Made by a program: the position numbers and the translations under genes. A stretch of DNA of 36,762 bases from an uncultured Lachnotalea sp. (GTDB taxonomy: Bacteria; Bacillota; Clostridia; Lachnospirales; Lachnospiraceae): the NCBI GenBank assembly GCA_948470255.1, contig CAOKOS010000022.1, positions 1 through 36,762 of the forward strand, in the 5' to 3' direction. The notes beneath the pieces are model-generated. The model did no database searches. It saw nothing but the letters and a program-made list of their open reading frames with translations, and was not told the origin of the DNA. The stretch's first letter is position 1; the number at the start of each line of letters is the position of its first letter. Below are positions 17,390 through 25,938 of the stretch, in pieces.

Positions 17390-18091
17390 CTATTCTTCAA
17401 AGATTTTTTGGTAGATGGTTTCGCTGACTGCATCCGCGTGGTTTTCCTCCAGGGCAGGATATTCCCGGAGAAGATAGCTGCGGATCAGGTCAAGCCGTTT
17501 GAGACACAAAATCTCTGCCCTGGGGAGGGCGCCTTCTCCGGCTTCGATGGTATAATCAAGCTGTTCTTTTTTGTAGGTTGCCAGAAACCATTTGATCATA
17601 TCAGCTTCCAAGGCCGCCTCTGTTTTCATTTTTTCCTTGTAGGTATCGGCTTTTTTCAGGGAAAGGACACCGATAATGAGAAAAGCGAAAGCAAGGAAAA
17701 AAAGAGCCAGGAACATGAACGGCTGGCTTGCAAAGGTAAGGGGCAGCGCAAGGATGTCACAGGAGCAGAGAATAAGGACGAGAAGGAGCAGGGCGCCGAC
17801 AGCCAGGAAGGCAAAGGCAGAAGAAGTATTGTCTTTATATTTCTCGTCGCTGCCCACAAATGTATGGGAAGAGGCTGCAGTTTCTTCATGGCCTTTGTCC
17901 GGCGCGTCGGGTTCCTGTTCCATATAGATTTTGAGGAGGGCAGATGCCTGGCGGTACTGCCGCTCTGGGACTTTCAGGACAAAAAGGCCGTCTTCTCCGC
18001 TGTAAGAACTTTCCGCATCAATGCCGGAATAAGTCAGAAATTCAAGAATTCTGGAAATCTGTCCTGATTCATCAGAAATGAGAGTAATCAT
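17390..18091 (-). CDS. Unknown membrane protein with N-terminal ACT/DUF2007-like domain
   Basis: A 233-residue protein not assigned to a named family. Residues 1-60 (MITLISDESGQISRILEFLT, then GIDAESSYSGEDGLFVLKVP) look like a small alpha/beta domain of the DUF2007 kind found in putative signal-transducing proteins. Residues about 93-112 and 120-143 are two membrane helices close together. A charged C-terminal region of about 85 residues follows. AAAAGGA precedes the ATG on the minus strand, and a good promoter lies upstream. It is transcribed alone. Confidence 0.75.
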   Translation of the reverse strand: MITLISDESGQISRILEFLTYSGIDAESSYSGEDGLFVLKVPERQYRQASALLKIYMEQEPDAPDKGHEETAASSHTFVGSDEKYKDNTSSAFAFLAVGALLLLVLILCSCDILALPLTFASQPFMFLALFFLAFAFLIIGVLSLKKADTYKEKMKTEAALEADMIKWFLATYKKEQLDYTIEAGEGALPRAEILCLKRLDLIRSYLLREYPALEENHADAVSETIYQKIFEE

Positions 18092-18143
18092 GGTTTTAAG
18101 TCCTTTTCAATGGATTTGTTTTATTTATTGAACAAGCTCTTTT

Positions 18144-18172
18144 ATTATACATGAGGGAAGATAGAATGGCAA
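18144..18172 (-). promoter_or_regulatory. Promoter of the unknown membrane protein gene
   Basis: On the minus strand the -35 is TTGCCA (18167-18172) and the -10 is a perfect TATAAT (18144-18149), with 17-bp spacing. Transcription would start about 45 nt upstream of the ATG at 18091. Confidence 0.65.
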
Positions 18173-18270
18173 CAACATTAGGGCGGAAGGGTGTTTTGGA
18201 GTGAAAGTAACAGATATTTTGCCCTGCTTTTTAAACTGAAAATACGGAGACTCAAAAAACGAAATAACTA

Positions 18271-18299
18271 TTGACAGCTTGAAATTTTTTCGATAGAAT
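18271..18299 (+). promoter_or_regulatory. Promoter of rpsT
   Basis: A perfect -35 TTGACA (18271-18276), a 17-bp spacer and -10 TAGAAT (18294-18299). The leader is about 85 nt to the TTG start. This is one of the best promoters in the window. Confidence 0.75.
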
Positions 18300-18391
18300 G
18301 TAAAAGTATGTTTACATTAGACTGTCCGTGTCCGGCTTTAATGCAAACCAGATAAAAACAAAAAATTTTATTTGATTTGGAGGTGTACAAA

Positions 18392-18655
18392 TTGGCAAAT
18401 ATCAAATCCGCAAAGAAAAGAGTGCTGGTGGCCCAGACCAAGACTGCCAGAAATAAAGCGATCCGTTCCAAAGTGAAGACCATGATCAAAAAGGTTGAGA
18501 CTGCTATCGCTGCCGGTGACAAGGCTGCTGCACAGGCCAGCTTATTAGTAGCAATCAGCGAAATTGACAAGGCGGCTTCCAAGGGTGTTTATCACAAGAA
18601 CACCGCTTCCAGAAAAGTTGCCCGTTTGACAAAAGCCGTAAACGGCGTTGCATAA
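18392..18655 (+). CDS. rpsT: 30S ribosomal protein S20
   Basis: An 87-residue ribosomal protein that binds 16S rRNA early in assembly. The sequence ANIKSAKKRVLVAQTKTARN and the Lys/Arg-rich helical remainder match S20 across its length. The start is a TTG at 18392 with GGAGGTG (18379-18385) upstream; an in-frame ATG at 18377 overlaps that ribosome site and is rejected. E. coli rpsT also starts with UUG, where the weak start is tied to autoregulation, so the same may hold here. A terminator follows. Confidence 0.96.
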   Translation: MANIKSAKKRVLVAQTKTARNKAIRSKVKTMIKKVETAIAAGDKAAAQASLLVAISEIDKAASKGVYHKNTASRKVARLTKAVNGVA

Positions 18656-18679
18656 ATAAAAATAGCCCGAATTTAAAAG

Positions 18680-18711
18680 TCCTGTCAGGTGGTGTGCTGA
18701 CAGGATTTTTT
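18680..18711 (+). terminator. Terminator of rpsT
   Basis: An 8-bp stem TCCTGTCA/TGACAGGA with a 10-nt loop is followed directly by TTTTTTG. This is a typical intrinsic terminator. Confidence 0.9.
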
Positions 18712-18749
18712 GTTGCATGGCAAAGGCCATAATTTTATTTGCCGTTTAT

Positions 18750-18919
18750 CCTTTCAGTCACCGCTCACGCGCGGCGATTGCGCTTTGCGCAATCTTTGTT
18801 CTTTATAGGAAACTGCGTCCTATAAAGTAAAAACGCTCCGCGGGGATCGCACTGCGGCGGAGAGGAATTATATCGCTGAAGCGATCCGCCGCAGGCGGAG
18901 AATCCTGCAAGCAGGATTC
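18750..18919 (+). repeat. Mosaic intergenic repeat, copy 3 (modules A-B-C-D, most complete)
   Basis: Module A (18750-18774) is CCTTTCAGTCA plus hairpin CCGC-TCACGC-GCGG. It is followed by a perfect 8-bp hairpin GATTGCGC/GCGCAATC (18776-18794). Module B (18801-18827) is CTTTATAGGA/TCCTATAAAG with a 7-nt loop. Module C (about 18828-18871) contains CTCCGC/GCGGAG complementarity. Module D is three hairpins in a row: ATCGCT/AGCGAT (18872-18885), TCCGCC/GGCGGA (18885-18899) and GAATCCTGC/GCAGGATTC (18900-18919). TTTGTTC follows both the GATTGCGC hairpin and the last one. It fills most of the rpsT-guaB gap. Confidence 0.85.
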
Positions 18920-18933
18920 TTTGTTCTAAATGC

Positions 18934-18962
18934 TTGACACAATCGAACATTTTGGGTAGGAT
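18934..18962 (+). promoter_or_regulatory. Promoter of guaB
   Basis: A perfect -35 TTGACA (18934-18939), 17 bp, and -10 TAGGAT (18957-18962). It lies 15 bp after the end of the repeat copy. The leader is about 50 nt, too short for a purine riboswitch. Confidence 0.65.
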
Positions 18963-18976
18963 ATTCTATAAAATAA

Positions 18977-20473
<1,497 letters not shown>

Positions 20474-20502
20474 AAAATGCGCCAATAAACTTTTTACGTC
20501 AC

Positions 20503-20538
20503 AAAAGCCGCAGCCGGGAAAATCCGGCCGCGGCTTTT
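20503..20538 (+). terminator. Terminator of guaB
   Basis: A perfect 9-bp outer stem AAAAGCCGC/GCGGCTTTT encloses a second stem based on CCGG/CCGG. The T-rich right arm merges with the -35 box of the next promoter at 20540. Confidence 0.85.
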
Positions 20539-20539
20539 A

Positions 20540-20568
20540 TTGACATTTTGCGGTGGCTATAGTATGCT
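20540..20568 (+). promoter_or_regulatory. Promoter of the lysA-HAD operon
   Basis: A perfect TTGACA (20540-20545), a 17-bp spacer and TATGCT (20563-20568). It starts 2 nt after the guaB terminator stem. The predicted transcript start near 20575 argues against the ATG at 20580 as the lysA start. Confidence 0.6.
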
Positions 20569-20609
20569 GAGTTTGACTTATGAGAAACGAAAGGAGCAGC
20601 AATATCGAG

Positions 20610-21884
20610 ATGAAAAAGGAACCTTTTGTAACATTGGAGCAATTAAAGGAAATTGAAAAAACTTATCCGACGCCGTATCATCTCTATGATGAAAAAGGTA
20701 TCCGGGAAAATGCAAAACGTGTAAAAGAAGCTTTTTCCTGGAATAAAGGCTTTCGTGAATATTTTGCAGTAAAAGCAACGCCCAATCCATTTCTGATTCA
20801 GATTTTAAAGGAATATGGCTGTGGCTGCGACTGTTCTTCCATGACGGAATTGATGATGGCGGATGCTCTGGGCTTTTCCGGGGAGGGGATCATGTTTTCT
20901 TCCAATGCCACGCCGGCAAAGGAGTATCAGTTTGCGAGAAAGATCAATGCAACCATCAATCTGGATGACTTTACCCACATTGAATATCTGGAGAAATGCG
21001 CAGGGATTCCTGAAACCATCAGCTGCCGTTATAATCCCGGCGGTATTTTTAAAATGAGCAATGGAATCATGGATAATCCTGGCGATTCCAAGTACGGTTT
21101 TACCCACGACCAGATTATCGAAGGTTTTCGGATTCTGAAGGCAAAGGGGGTAAAGACTTTCGGGCTTCATGCATTCTTGGCCAGCAACACAGTGACAAAT
21201 GAATATTATCCTCTTCTTGCAAAGGTTCTTTTTGAACTGGCGGTGGAACTGAAAGAAAAGACAGGGGTTTCTGTGAAGTTCATCAATTTGTCAGGAGGCG
21301 TGGGGATCGCCTACAGGCCGGAGCAGGAGCAGAATGACATCATGGTGATTGGCGATGGTGTGCGGAAAGTTTATGAGGAGATTTTGACGCCTGCAGGTAT
21401 GGATGACGTGGCCATTTACACAGAGATGGGACGTTTTATGATGGGGCCTTACGGCTGCCTGGTGACAAAGGCCATTCATCAGAAACATATTTATAAAGAA
21501 TATATCGGCTGTGATGCCTGTGCGGCAAATTTGATGCGTCCGGCCATTTACGGAGCTTACCACCATATTACGGTGATGGGAAAAAATAATGATGTCTGCG
21601 ATCACAAATACGACGTGACAGGCTCTTTATGTGAAAATAGCGACAAGTTTGCCATTGACCGGATGCTTCCCAAAGTAGATGTGGGAGATTTCCTGGTGAT
21701 CCATGATACGGGGGCCCATGGTTATTCCATGGGATATAATTATAATGGTAAGCTGCGCTCGGCAGAGCTTCTTTTAAAAGAGGACGGAAGCGTACAGCTG
21801 ATTCGCAGGGAGGAGACTCCAAAGGATTACTTTGCCACCTTTGACTTTTGCCATGTATTAAAAGATATGAAATGGCAGGACTGA
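20610..21884 (+). CDS. lysA: Diaminopimelate decarboxylase
   Basis: A 424-residue PLP enzyme of the alanine-racemase fold III group that makes L-lysine from meso-diaminopimelate. The PLP lysine is Lys55 in YFAVKATPNP. The Gly-rich phosphate-binding segment NLSGGVGIAY, the motif CENSDKFA with the catalytic Cys, and the C-terminal YNGKLRSAE fit LysA. The ATG at 20610 is chosen over 20580 because AAAGGAG (20589-20595) lies between them, though its spacing of about 14 nt is long. Other ornithine/arginine decarboxylases share the fold, but the C-terminal motifs favour LysA. The HAD gene follows after 2 nt. Confidence 0.87.
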   Translation: MKKEPFVTLEQLKEIEKTYPTPYHLYDEKGIRENAKRVKEAFSWNKGFREYFAVKATPNPFLIQILKEYGCGCDCSSMTELMMADALGFSGEGIMFSSNATPAKEYQFARKINATINLDDFTHIEYLEKCAGIPETISCRYNPGGIFKMSNGIMDNPGDSKYGFTHDQIIEGFRILKAKGVKTFGLHAFLASNTVTNEYYPLLAKVLFELAVELKEKTGVSVKFINLSGGVGIAYRPEQEQNDIMVIGDGVRKVYEEILTPAGMDDVAIYTEMGRFMMGPYGCLVTKAIHQKHIYKEYIGCDACAANLMRPAIYGAYHHITVMGKNNDVCDHKYDVTGSLCENSDKFAIDRMLPKVDVGDFLVIHDTGAHGYSMGYNYNGKLRSAELLLKEDGSVQLIRREETPKDYFATFDFCHVLKDMKWQD

Positions 21885-21886
21885 CC

Positions 21887-22609
21887 ATGGGAAAAATAGA
21901 TACTGTGCTCTTTGATTTGGACGGAAGCCTGCTTCCCATGGATCAGGATGCTTTTGTCAGGCTTTACATGGGGGCGCTGGGACGGACTTTCGCAGAAGAG
22001 GGGTTTGAACCAAAGAAGCTGGCTTCTTCTGTCTGGAAAGGCGTTCAAGCCATGGTGGAAAACGACGGCTCCATGAGTAACAGGGACAGATTTTGGAAAG
22101 AGTTTTCCGGGGCCATGGAGCAGGAAATGGCGGACAGAGAGCCTCATTTTGTGAAATTCTATGAAAACCAATTCGGGGAATCAAAGGCTTCGACGGCGGT
22201 TCAGCCTTTGGCGGCGGAGGTGGTGCGGCTTTTTAAGGATAAAGGCTATACGGTGGTTTTGGCGACTAATCCGCTGTTTCCCACTGTGGCGACTTACCGG
22301 CGTATGCGGTGGGCGGGCCTTTCACCGGAGGATTTCCATCTGGTGACGACTTATGAGGAGGAGCGCTATTGCAAGCCCAATCTGAAGTATTATATGTCTA
22401 TTTTAGAGCGGTTAAAAAAGAAGCCGGAGCAATGTATGATGGTGGGAAATGATGTGGACGAGGATATGTGCGCCGTTTCCACAGGAATGTCCGGCTATCT
22501 TCTGATAGACTGCCTGATCAACCGGGCCGGACGGCCTCTGGACGGTTTTTTGTCCGGGGATTTTCAATCATTTTATCAATATGCGGAGCGTATGCCGTCT
22601 CTTTTGTGA
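21887..22609 (+). CDS. HAD family hydrolase
   Basis: A 240-residue phosphatase-like protein. HAD motif I is LFDLDGSLLP (nucleophile Asp10, acid/base Asp12). Motif II is in VLATNPLF, and motif IV is GNDVDEDM. A cap region lies between motifs I and II. The ATG at 21887 is 2 nt after the lysA stop; an overlapping ATG at 21872 is an alternative. Co-transcription with lysA is likely. The substrate is unknown. Confidence 0.85.
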   Translation: MGKIDTVLFDLDGSLLPMDQDAFVRLYMGALGRTFAEEGFEPKKLASSVWKGVQAMVENDGSMSNRDRFWKEFSGAMEQEMADREPHFVKFYENQFGESKASTAVQPLAAEVVRLFKDKGYTVVLATNPLFPTVATYRRMRWAGLSPEDFHLVTTYEEERYCKPNLKYYMSILERLKKKPEQCMMVGNDVDEDMCAVSTGMSGYLLIDCLINRAGRPLDGFLSGDFQSFYQYAERMPSLL

Positions 22610-22625
22610 ACGGCTGCGAGATAAA

Positions 22626-22674
22626 GGGGCTGCCCGCAAAATATCAGAATCTCCTATATTTTGCAGGCAGCCCC
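22626..22674 (+). terminator. Long hairpin after the lysA-HAD operon
   Basis: GGGGCTGCC pairs with GGCAGCCCC and, after one mismatch, GCAAAATAT pairs with ATATTTTGC around an 11-nt loop. The stem is 19 positions with one mismatch. No T run follows, so it may terminate weakly or act by stabilising the 3' end. Confidence 0.65.
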
Positions 22675-22703
22675 TGGTCAATATTTATATTTAGTCAAAA
22701 GGT

Positions 22704-22723
22704 AGACAGGCTCTGGCCTGTCT
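22704..22723. promoter_or_regulatory. Inverted repeat upstream of the AI-2E family gene
   Basis: AGACAGGC-TCTG-GCCTGTCT is a perfect 8-bp inverted repeat 35 bp before the GTG at 22759. It could be an operator or a leader hairpin. No clear promoter was found beside it. Confidence 0.4.
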
Positions 22724-22758
22724 GGATGTGTACGATTTTATAAAAGGGGGACTTGTCT

Positions 22759-24030
22759 GTGAAGAAAGAAGAGGAAAGAAGGGAATCTGCCAGGGAGGGG
22801 ATGAAACGATATGCCTCCATGGGACTGACAGCATTTTGTGTCATTGCTGCCAGTATTTTATTTTTTTTGCTGCTTTATAAGTACGAGACAGTGATCAAAG
22901 CGGTTAAGACGGTTCTTGGAATTCTGGAACCCATTGTATTTGGCTTTATTATCGCATATCTTATGCTGCCAGTGGTGAAATTTTTTGAAAAGTATTTGCT
23001 GCGGCTCTTCAAAAAGGGAATGAAGGGGAGGGACAGGGCGGCCAAAATGGCTAAGGGACTCAGTATCCTCCTTGCACTGATTTGCTGGATTGCATTGATT
23101 GCGGTTTTGGCCGTTATGGTGATTCCTGAGCTTTATATAAACATCAGCAGTATGATTGCGGCTTTGCCTGACCAGATACGCCGTACATCGGTGGAAATCG
23201 TTGATTTTATGCAGCAGGAGGGGATGGATACAGATATTGTGCGGACCCTCACAGATAAAGCCCTGGATTTCTTCAACAACTGGGTGCAGACAGACTTCTT
23301 TAAGAATATGAACGTGTTGTTTGGCCATCTGACGACAGGCGTCATCAGTTTTTTCAGCACTACTTTCAATATCATCATTGGAGTGATTGTGGCGATTTAT
23401 GTCTTAAATGGGAGAAAGACTTTTAAACGCCAGGCAAAGCAGCTGATTTATGCTGCTTTTTCTGAACAACATGCGGAAATCCTGATCAATACACTGAAGG
23501 AGAGCAATCAGGTATTTGGCGGGTTTATTGCAGGAAAACTGGTGGATTCCCTGATTATCGGGATTCTTTGTTTTATAGTGCTGTATTTGCTCCGGATGCC
23601 TTATACAGTCTTAGTCAGTGTGATCGTGGGTGTTACCAATATTATTCCTTTTTTTGGGCCTTATCTGGGAGCGGTTCCCAGCGCTGTTTTGATCCTTTTG
23701 GCCAATCCGGCCAAAGGGCTGGTTTTTATTCTCTTTATCTTGATTTTGCAGCAGGTGGACGGAAACATTATTGGTCCGAAGATTTTGGGTGAGTCTACGG
23801 GGCTTTCTGCATTTTGGGTGGTGTTTTCCATTTTATTCTTTGGAGGGCTTTTCGGCATTGTGGGAATGTTGATCGGAGTGCCTCTGTTTGCGGTTATTTA
23901 CCGGATTATCAGCCGGATTGTGGATTACCGCCTGCGCAGGAAAGGGCTGGTTGCACTGGCGGATGCGGGAAGCAAAACAGCGCCAACAGAAAAAAAGTCT
24001 AACAATTCAGAAATCGACCAAAAAAATTAA
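22759..24030 (+). CDS. AI-2E family (PerM/UPF0118) membrane transporter
   Basis: A 423-residue membrane protein with about seven or eight helices. N-terminal helices lie at about 20-42 and 50-75, a soluble segment at about 120-190, and a C-terminal helix group contains the family-typical GVTNIIPFFGPYLGAVPSAV and QQVDGNIIGPKILGES. The GTG at 22759 is preferred because AAAGGGGG ends 8 nt upstream; a TTG at 22753 would be too close. The name reflects the family; members export varied substrates, and AI-2 transport is not shown here. The C-terminus is polar and Asn/Lys-rich. Confidence 0.88.
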   Translation: MKKEEERRESAREGMKRYASMGLTAFCVIAASILFFLLLYKYETVIKAVKTVLGILEPIVFGFIIAYLMLPVVKFFEKYLLRLFKKGMKGRDRAAKMAKGLSILLALICWIALIAVLAVMVIPELYINISSMIAALPDQIRRTSVEIVDFMQQEGMDTDIVRTLTDKALDFFNNWVQTDFFKNMNVLFGHLTTGVISFFSTTFNIIIGVIVAIYVLNGRKTFKRQAKQLIYAAFSEQHAEILINTLKESNQVFGGFIAGKLVDSLIIGILCFIVLYLLRMPYTVLVSVIVGVTNIIPFFGPYLGAVPSAVLILLANPAKGLVFILFILILQQVDGNIIGPKILGESTGLSAFWVVFSILFFGGLFGIVGMLIGVPLFAVIYRIISRIVDYRLRRKGLVALADAGSKTAPTEKKSNNSEIDQKN

Positions 24031-24049
24031 TGCGGCAATCCAAGAAATG

Positions 24050-24058
24050 TGCTAAAAT
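24050..24058 (+). promoter_or_regulatory. Possible extended -10 promoter of the YARHG-FHA operon
   Basis: TGCTAAAAT contains an extended TG motif and -10 TAAAAT (24053-24058), 37 bp before the ATG at 24095. No good -35 box is visible. Confidence 0.4.
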
Positions 24059-24094
24059 AAAAATATGTCATAAAATGAAATTGGGAGGAAAATT

Positions 24095-24871
24095 ATGTTT
24101 TGCGAGGAATGCGGAAAACAAATCCCTGATGATGCCAGATTTTGTGAGAATTGTGGAGCGCCGGTGAGTTTTGTGGAAGAGCCGGAGCCGCCGTACCAGG
24201 AGCCATTATACCAGGCGCCTCCCAGCCGGGAGCCGTCTTACAGGGTAAACCCGGTTTATCCTTCTTATGAGAATCCGGTTTCCGGCCAACAAGTCCCGGA
24301 AAAGAAAAAGAAGGGTGGTGCATCGACTGTTCTGATTATAGTACTCAGCGTAGTGGCGGTGGCATTGACATGTGCTGTTGTCGTTTTGTGTATTCATACT
24401 TTTGGCGGAAAGAAACCGGATGGGGAAAAGGTGGCAGGAAAAGAGGAAGAAAATAGTACTGCTTACGAAGAAAGCGCAGAAGAGATAGAATCGGAGACTG
24501 GCCGGCGTGAGCCGGAGAGTATGCCGCCGTCTGTGGAAACAGCTCCCTCGTTTTCTGTCCCTCCAACATCTTCTGTGCCGGAGACAATGGAAGTGGTGTC
24601 GGAATATATTTTGCCAAACAGCAATTCTGCTTATCTGACAGAGGCGGATCTGGCTGCCCTGACAAAGGAGGAGCTGAGGCTTGCCAGGAATGAGATCTAT
24701 GCACGCCATGGGAGAAAATTCAAAGACTCCGGACTCAATGATTATTTTATGGGGAAATCCTGGTACACGCCGCTTATTGAGGCAGACCGGTTCAATGAAA
24801 GCGTATTTAACGACTATGAGGCCGCCAATCGTAAGTTGATCGCGGATTATGAGAAAAAAATGGGATATTGA
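24095..24871 (+). CDS. Zinc-ribbon, membrane-anchored YARHG domain protein
   Basis: A 258-residue protein. The N-terminus is a zinc ribbon with Cys3, Cys6, Cys17 and Cys20. A Pro/Tyr-rich linker follows, then one membrane helix at about 72-96 and a Glu/Ser/Pro-rich spacer. The C-terminal YARHG domain spans about 180-256 and shows the defining motif NEIYARHGRKF. The ribbon would be cytoplasmic and YARHG outside; YARHG is an extracellular domain of unknown ligand. GGGAGG precedes the ATG. The next gene follows after 33 bp. Confidence 0.85.
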   Translation: MFCEECGKQIPDDARFCENCGAPVSFVEEPEPPYQEPLYQAPPSREPSYRVNPVYPSYENPVSGQQVPEKKKKGGASTVLIIVLSVVAVALTCAVVVLCIHTFGGKKPDGEKVAGKEEENSTAYEESAEEIESETGRREPESMPPSVETAPSFSVPPTSSVPETMEVVSEYILPNSNSAYLTEADLAALTKEELRLARNEIYARHGRKFKDSGLNDYFMGKSWYTPLIEADRFNESVFNDYEAANRKLIADYEKKMGY

Positions 24872-24904
24872 TTTTGGGTAATTCAAAGGGGATGATTACA
24901 TAAG

Positions 24905-25915
24905 ATGGCACAGACAGGAATAGCAGTATACGATTTGGATGCTGCGTATACGGAGCGGTTTTGTCAGTATATGAATGAAATGACGGGGCAGGACTATGAG
25001 TTCCATCCGGTTTATGAGAAAGAACAGCTGAATCGTATGATTTCCTCCAGGGAAGTGGGGGGAGTATTGGTTTCCGATGCCCTTAAAGAAGAATATCCAT
25101 TGTTTATTGGAGATATCCATGTGGGATATCTGACAAGAGAGCCTATGGAGGAGGAAGGAGAAATTTTCCGTTATCAGAGCCGGGGAGAAATCCTGGAGGT
25201 GTTGGACGCCCTGATGGAGAGAGAGGACACTTCAGTGAAGATGTTTGTCTTTGTGGGGGCGGGAGCAGGCTGCGGCTGTTCTGTGACGGCATCGGCCTGT
25301 GCCCAGGGGCTTGCCCGGGAGGAAAAAAGGGTATTGTATATCAATATGAACAGCCTTGGGGATGCAGGATGTATTTTCCAGGGAGGGAACCCCAGGGATT
25401 TTCAATATTTGCTGAAGGAACTGGAGACAGGCGGGGACTTGGATGCAGCTATGGCGGCTGTTTTGAACAGGAATTCCGACGGTGTATATTATTACGATAA
25501 CCTGTCGGCCCCGCTTTCCCTTATGGATATCACAAGGGCACATATGGAAGGGTTTTTGAGACGGCTTAAAGATTCAGGAGAGTTCCGCTATATTATCATA
25601 GACAGCAGTTTTTCCCTGAACCATGGGCTGCTGGAATCATGCCGCCTGGCAGACAGGGTGATTCTTGTCAGCGATGGTATCTATACTTCAAATCAAAGGG
25701 TACATAAAATATGGTGCCTGTTTAAGACGCTGGGCTGCGGCCTTTGCAAAAAATCGGTGCTTCTTTACAATAAGTTCCACGAACAGTATGGGCGCATGTA
25801 TGAGAATCCGGAACTTCCCACGGCGGGAAGCATAGACATTCTTTCACCGGGAGGGCCTTCTCAGATCATGGAACAGATGATCGGACATGAGGCGCTGCGA
25901 GAGGCTTTGAGGTAA
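24905..25915 (+). CDS. TadZ/CpaE-like protein with degenerate P-loop
   Basis: A 336-residue protein in two parts. Residues 1-105 resemble an atypical receiver domain. Residues about 110-336 have a ParA/MinD-like fold (FVFVGAGAGCGCSVTASACA; YIIIDSSF with Asp233 in the Walker B place; later RVILVSDGIYTSNQRV). The deviant Walker A should read like KGGxGKT. Here positions 118-126 are GAGAGCGCS, so both the signature lysine and the phosphate-binding lysine are missing. TadZ/CpaE proteins also carry an atypical receiver plus a MinD-like domain and act as polar placement factors. No tad pilus gene is in the window. It is 23 nt before the FHA gene. A related AAAGGGG lies upstream of the ATG. Confidence 0.75.
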   Translation: MAQTGIAVYDLDAAYTERFCQYMNEMTGQDYEFHPVYEKEQLNRMISSREVGGVLVSDALKEEYPLFIGDIHVGYLTREPMEEEGEIFRYQSRGEILEVLDALMEREDTSVKMFVFVGAGAGCGCSVTASACAQGLAREEKRVLYINMNSLGDAGCIFQGGNPRDFQYLLKELETGGDLDAAMAAVLNRNSDGVYYYDNLSAPLSLMDITRAHMEGFLRRLKDSGEFRYIIIDSSFSLNHGLLESCRLADRVILVSDGIYTSNQRVHKIWCLFKTLGCGLCKKSVLLYNKFHEQYGRMYENPELPTAGSIDILSPGGPSQIMEQMIGHEALREALR

Positions 25916-25938
25916 GACGGAAAGGAGTTTTGATTAAG

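Noticed and set aside
17315-18067. Plus-strand open frame of 250 codons
   Set aside because: It is antisense to the membrane protein at 17390-18091, which has a promoter, a ribosome site and membrane helices; the plus-strand reading looks like shadow sequence.
20569-20609. Lysine riboswitch before lysA
   Set aside because: The leader is about 35 nt, far too short for an L-box.
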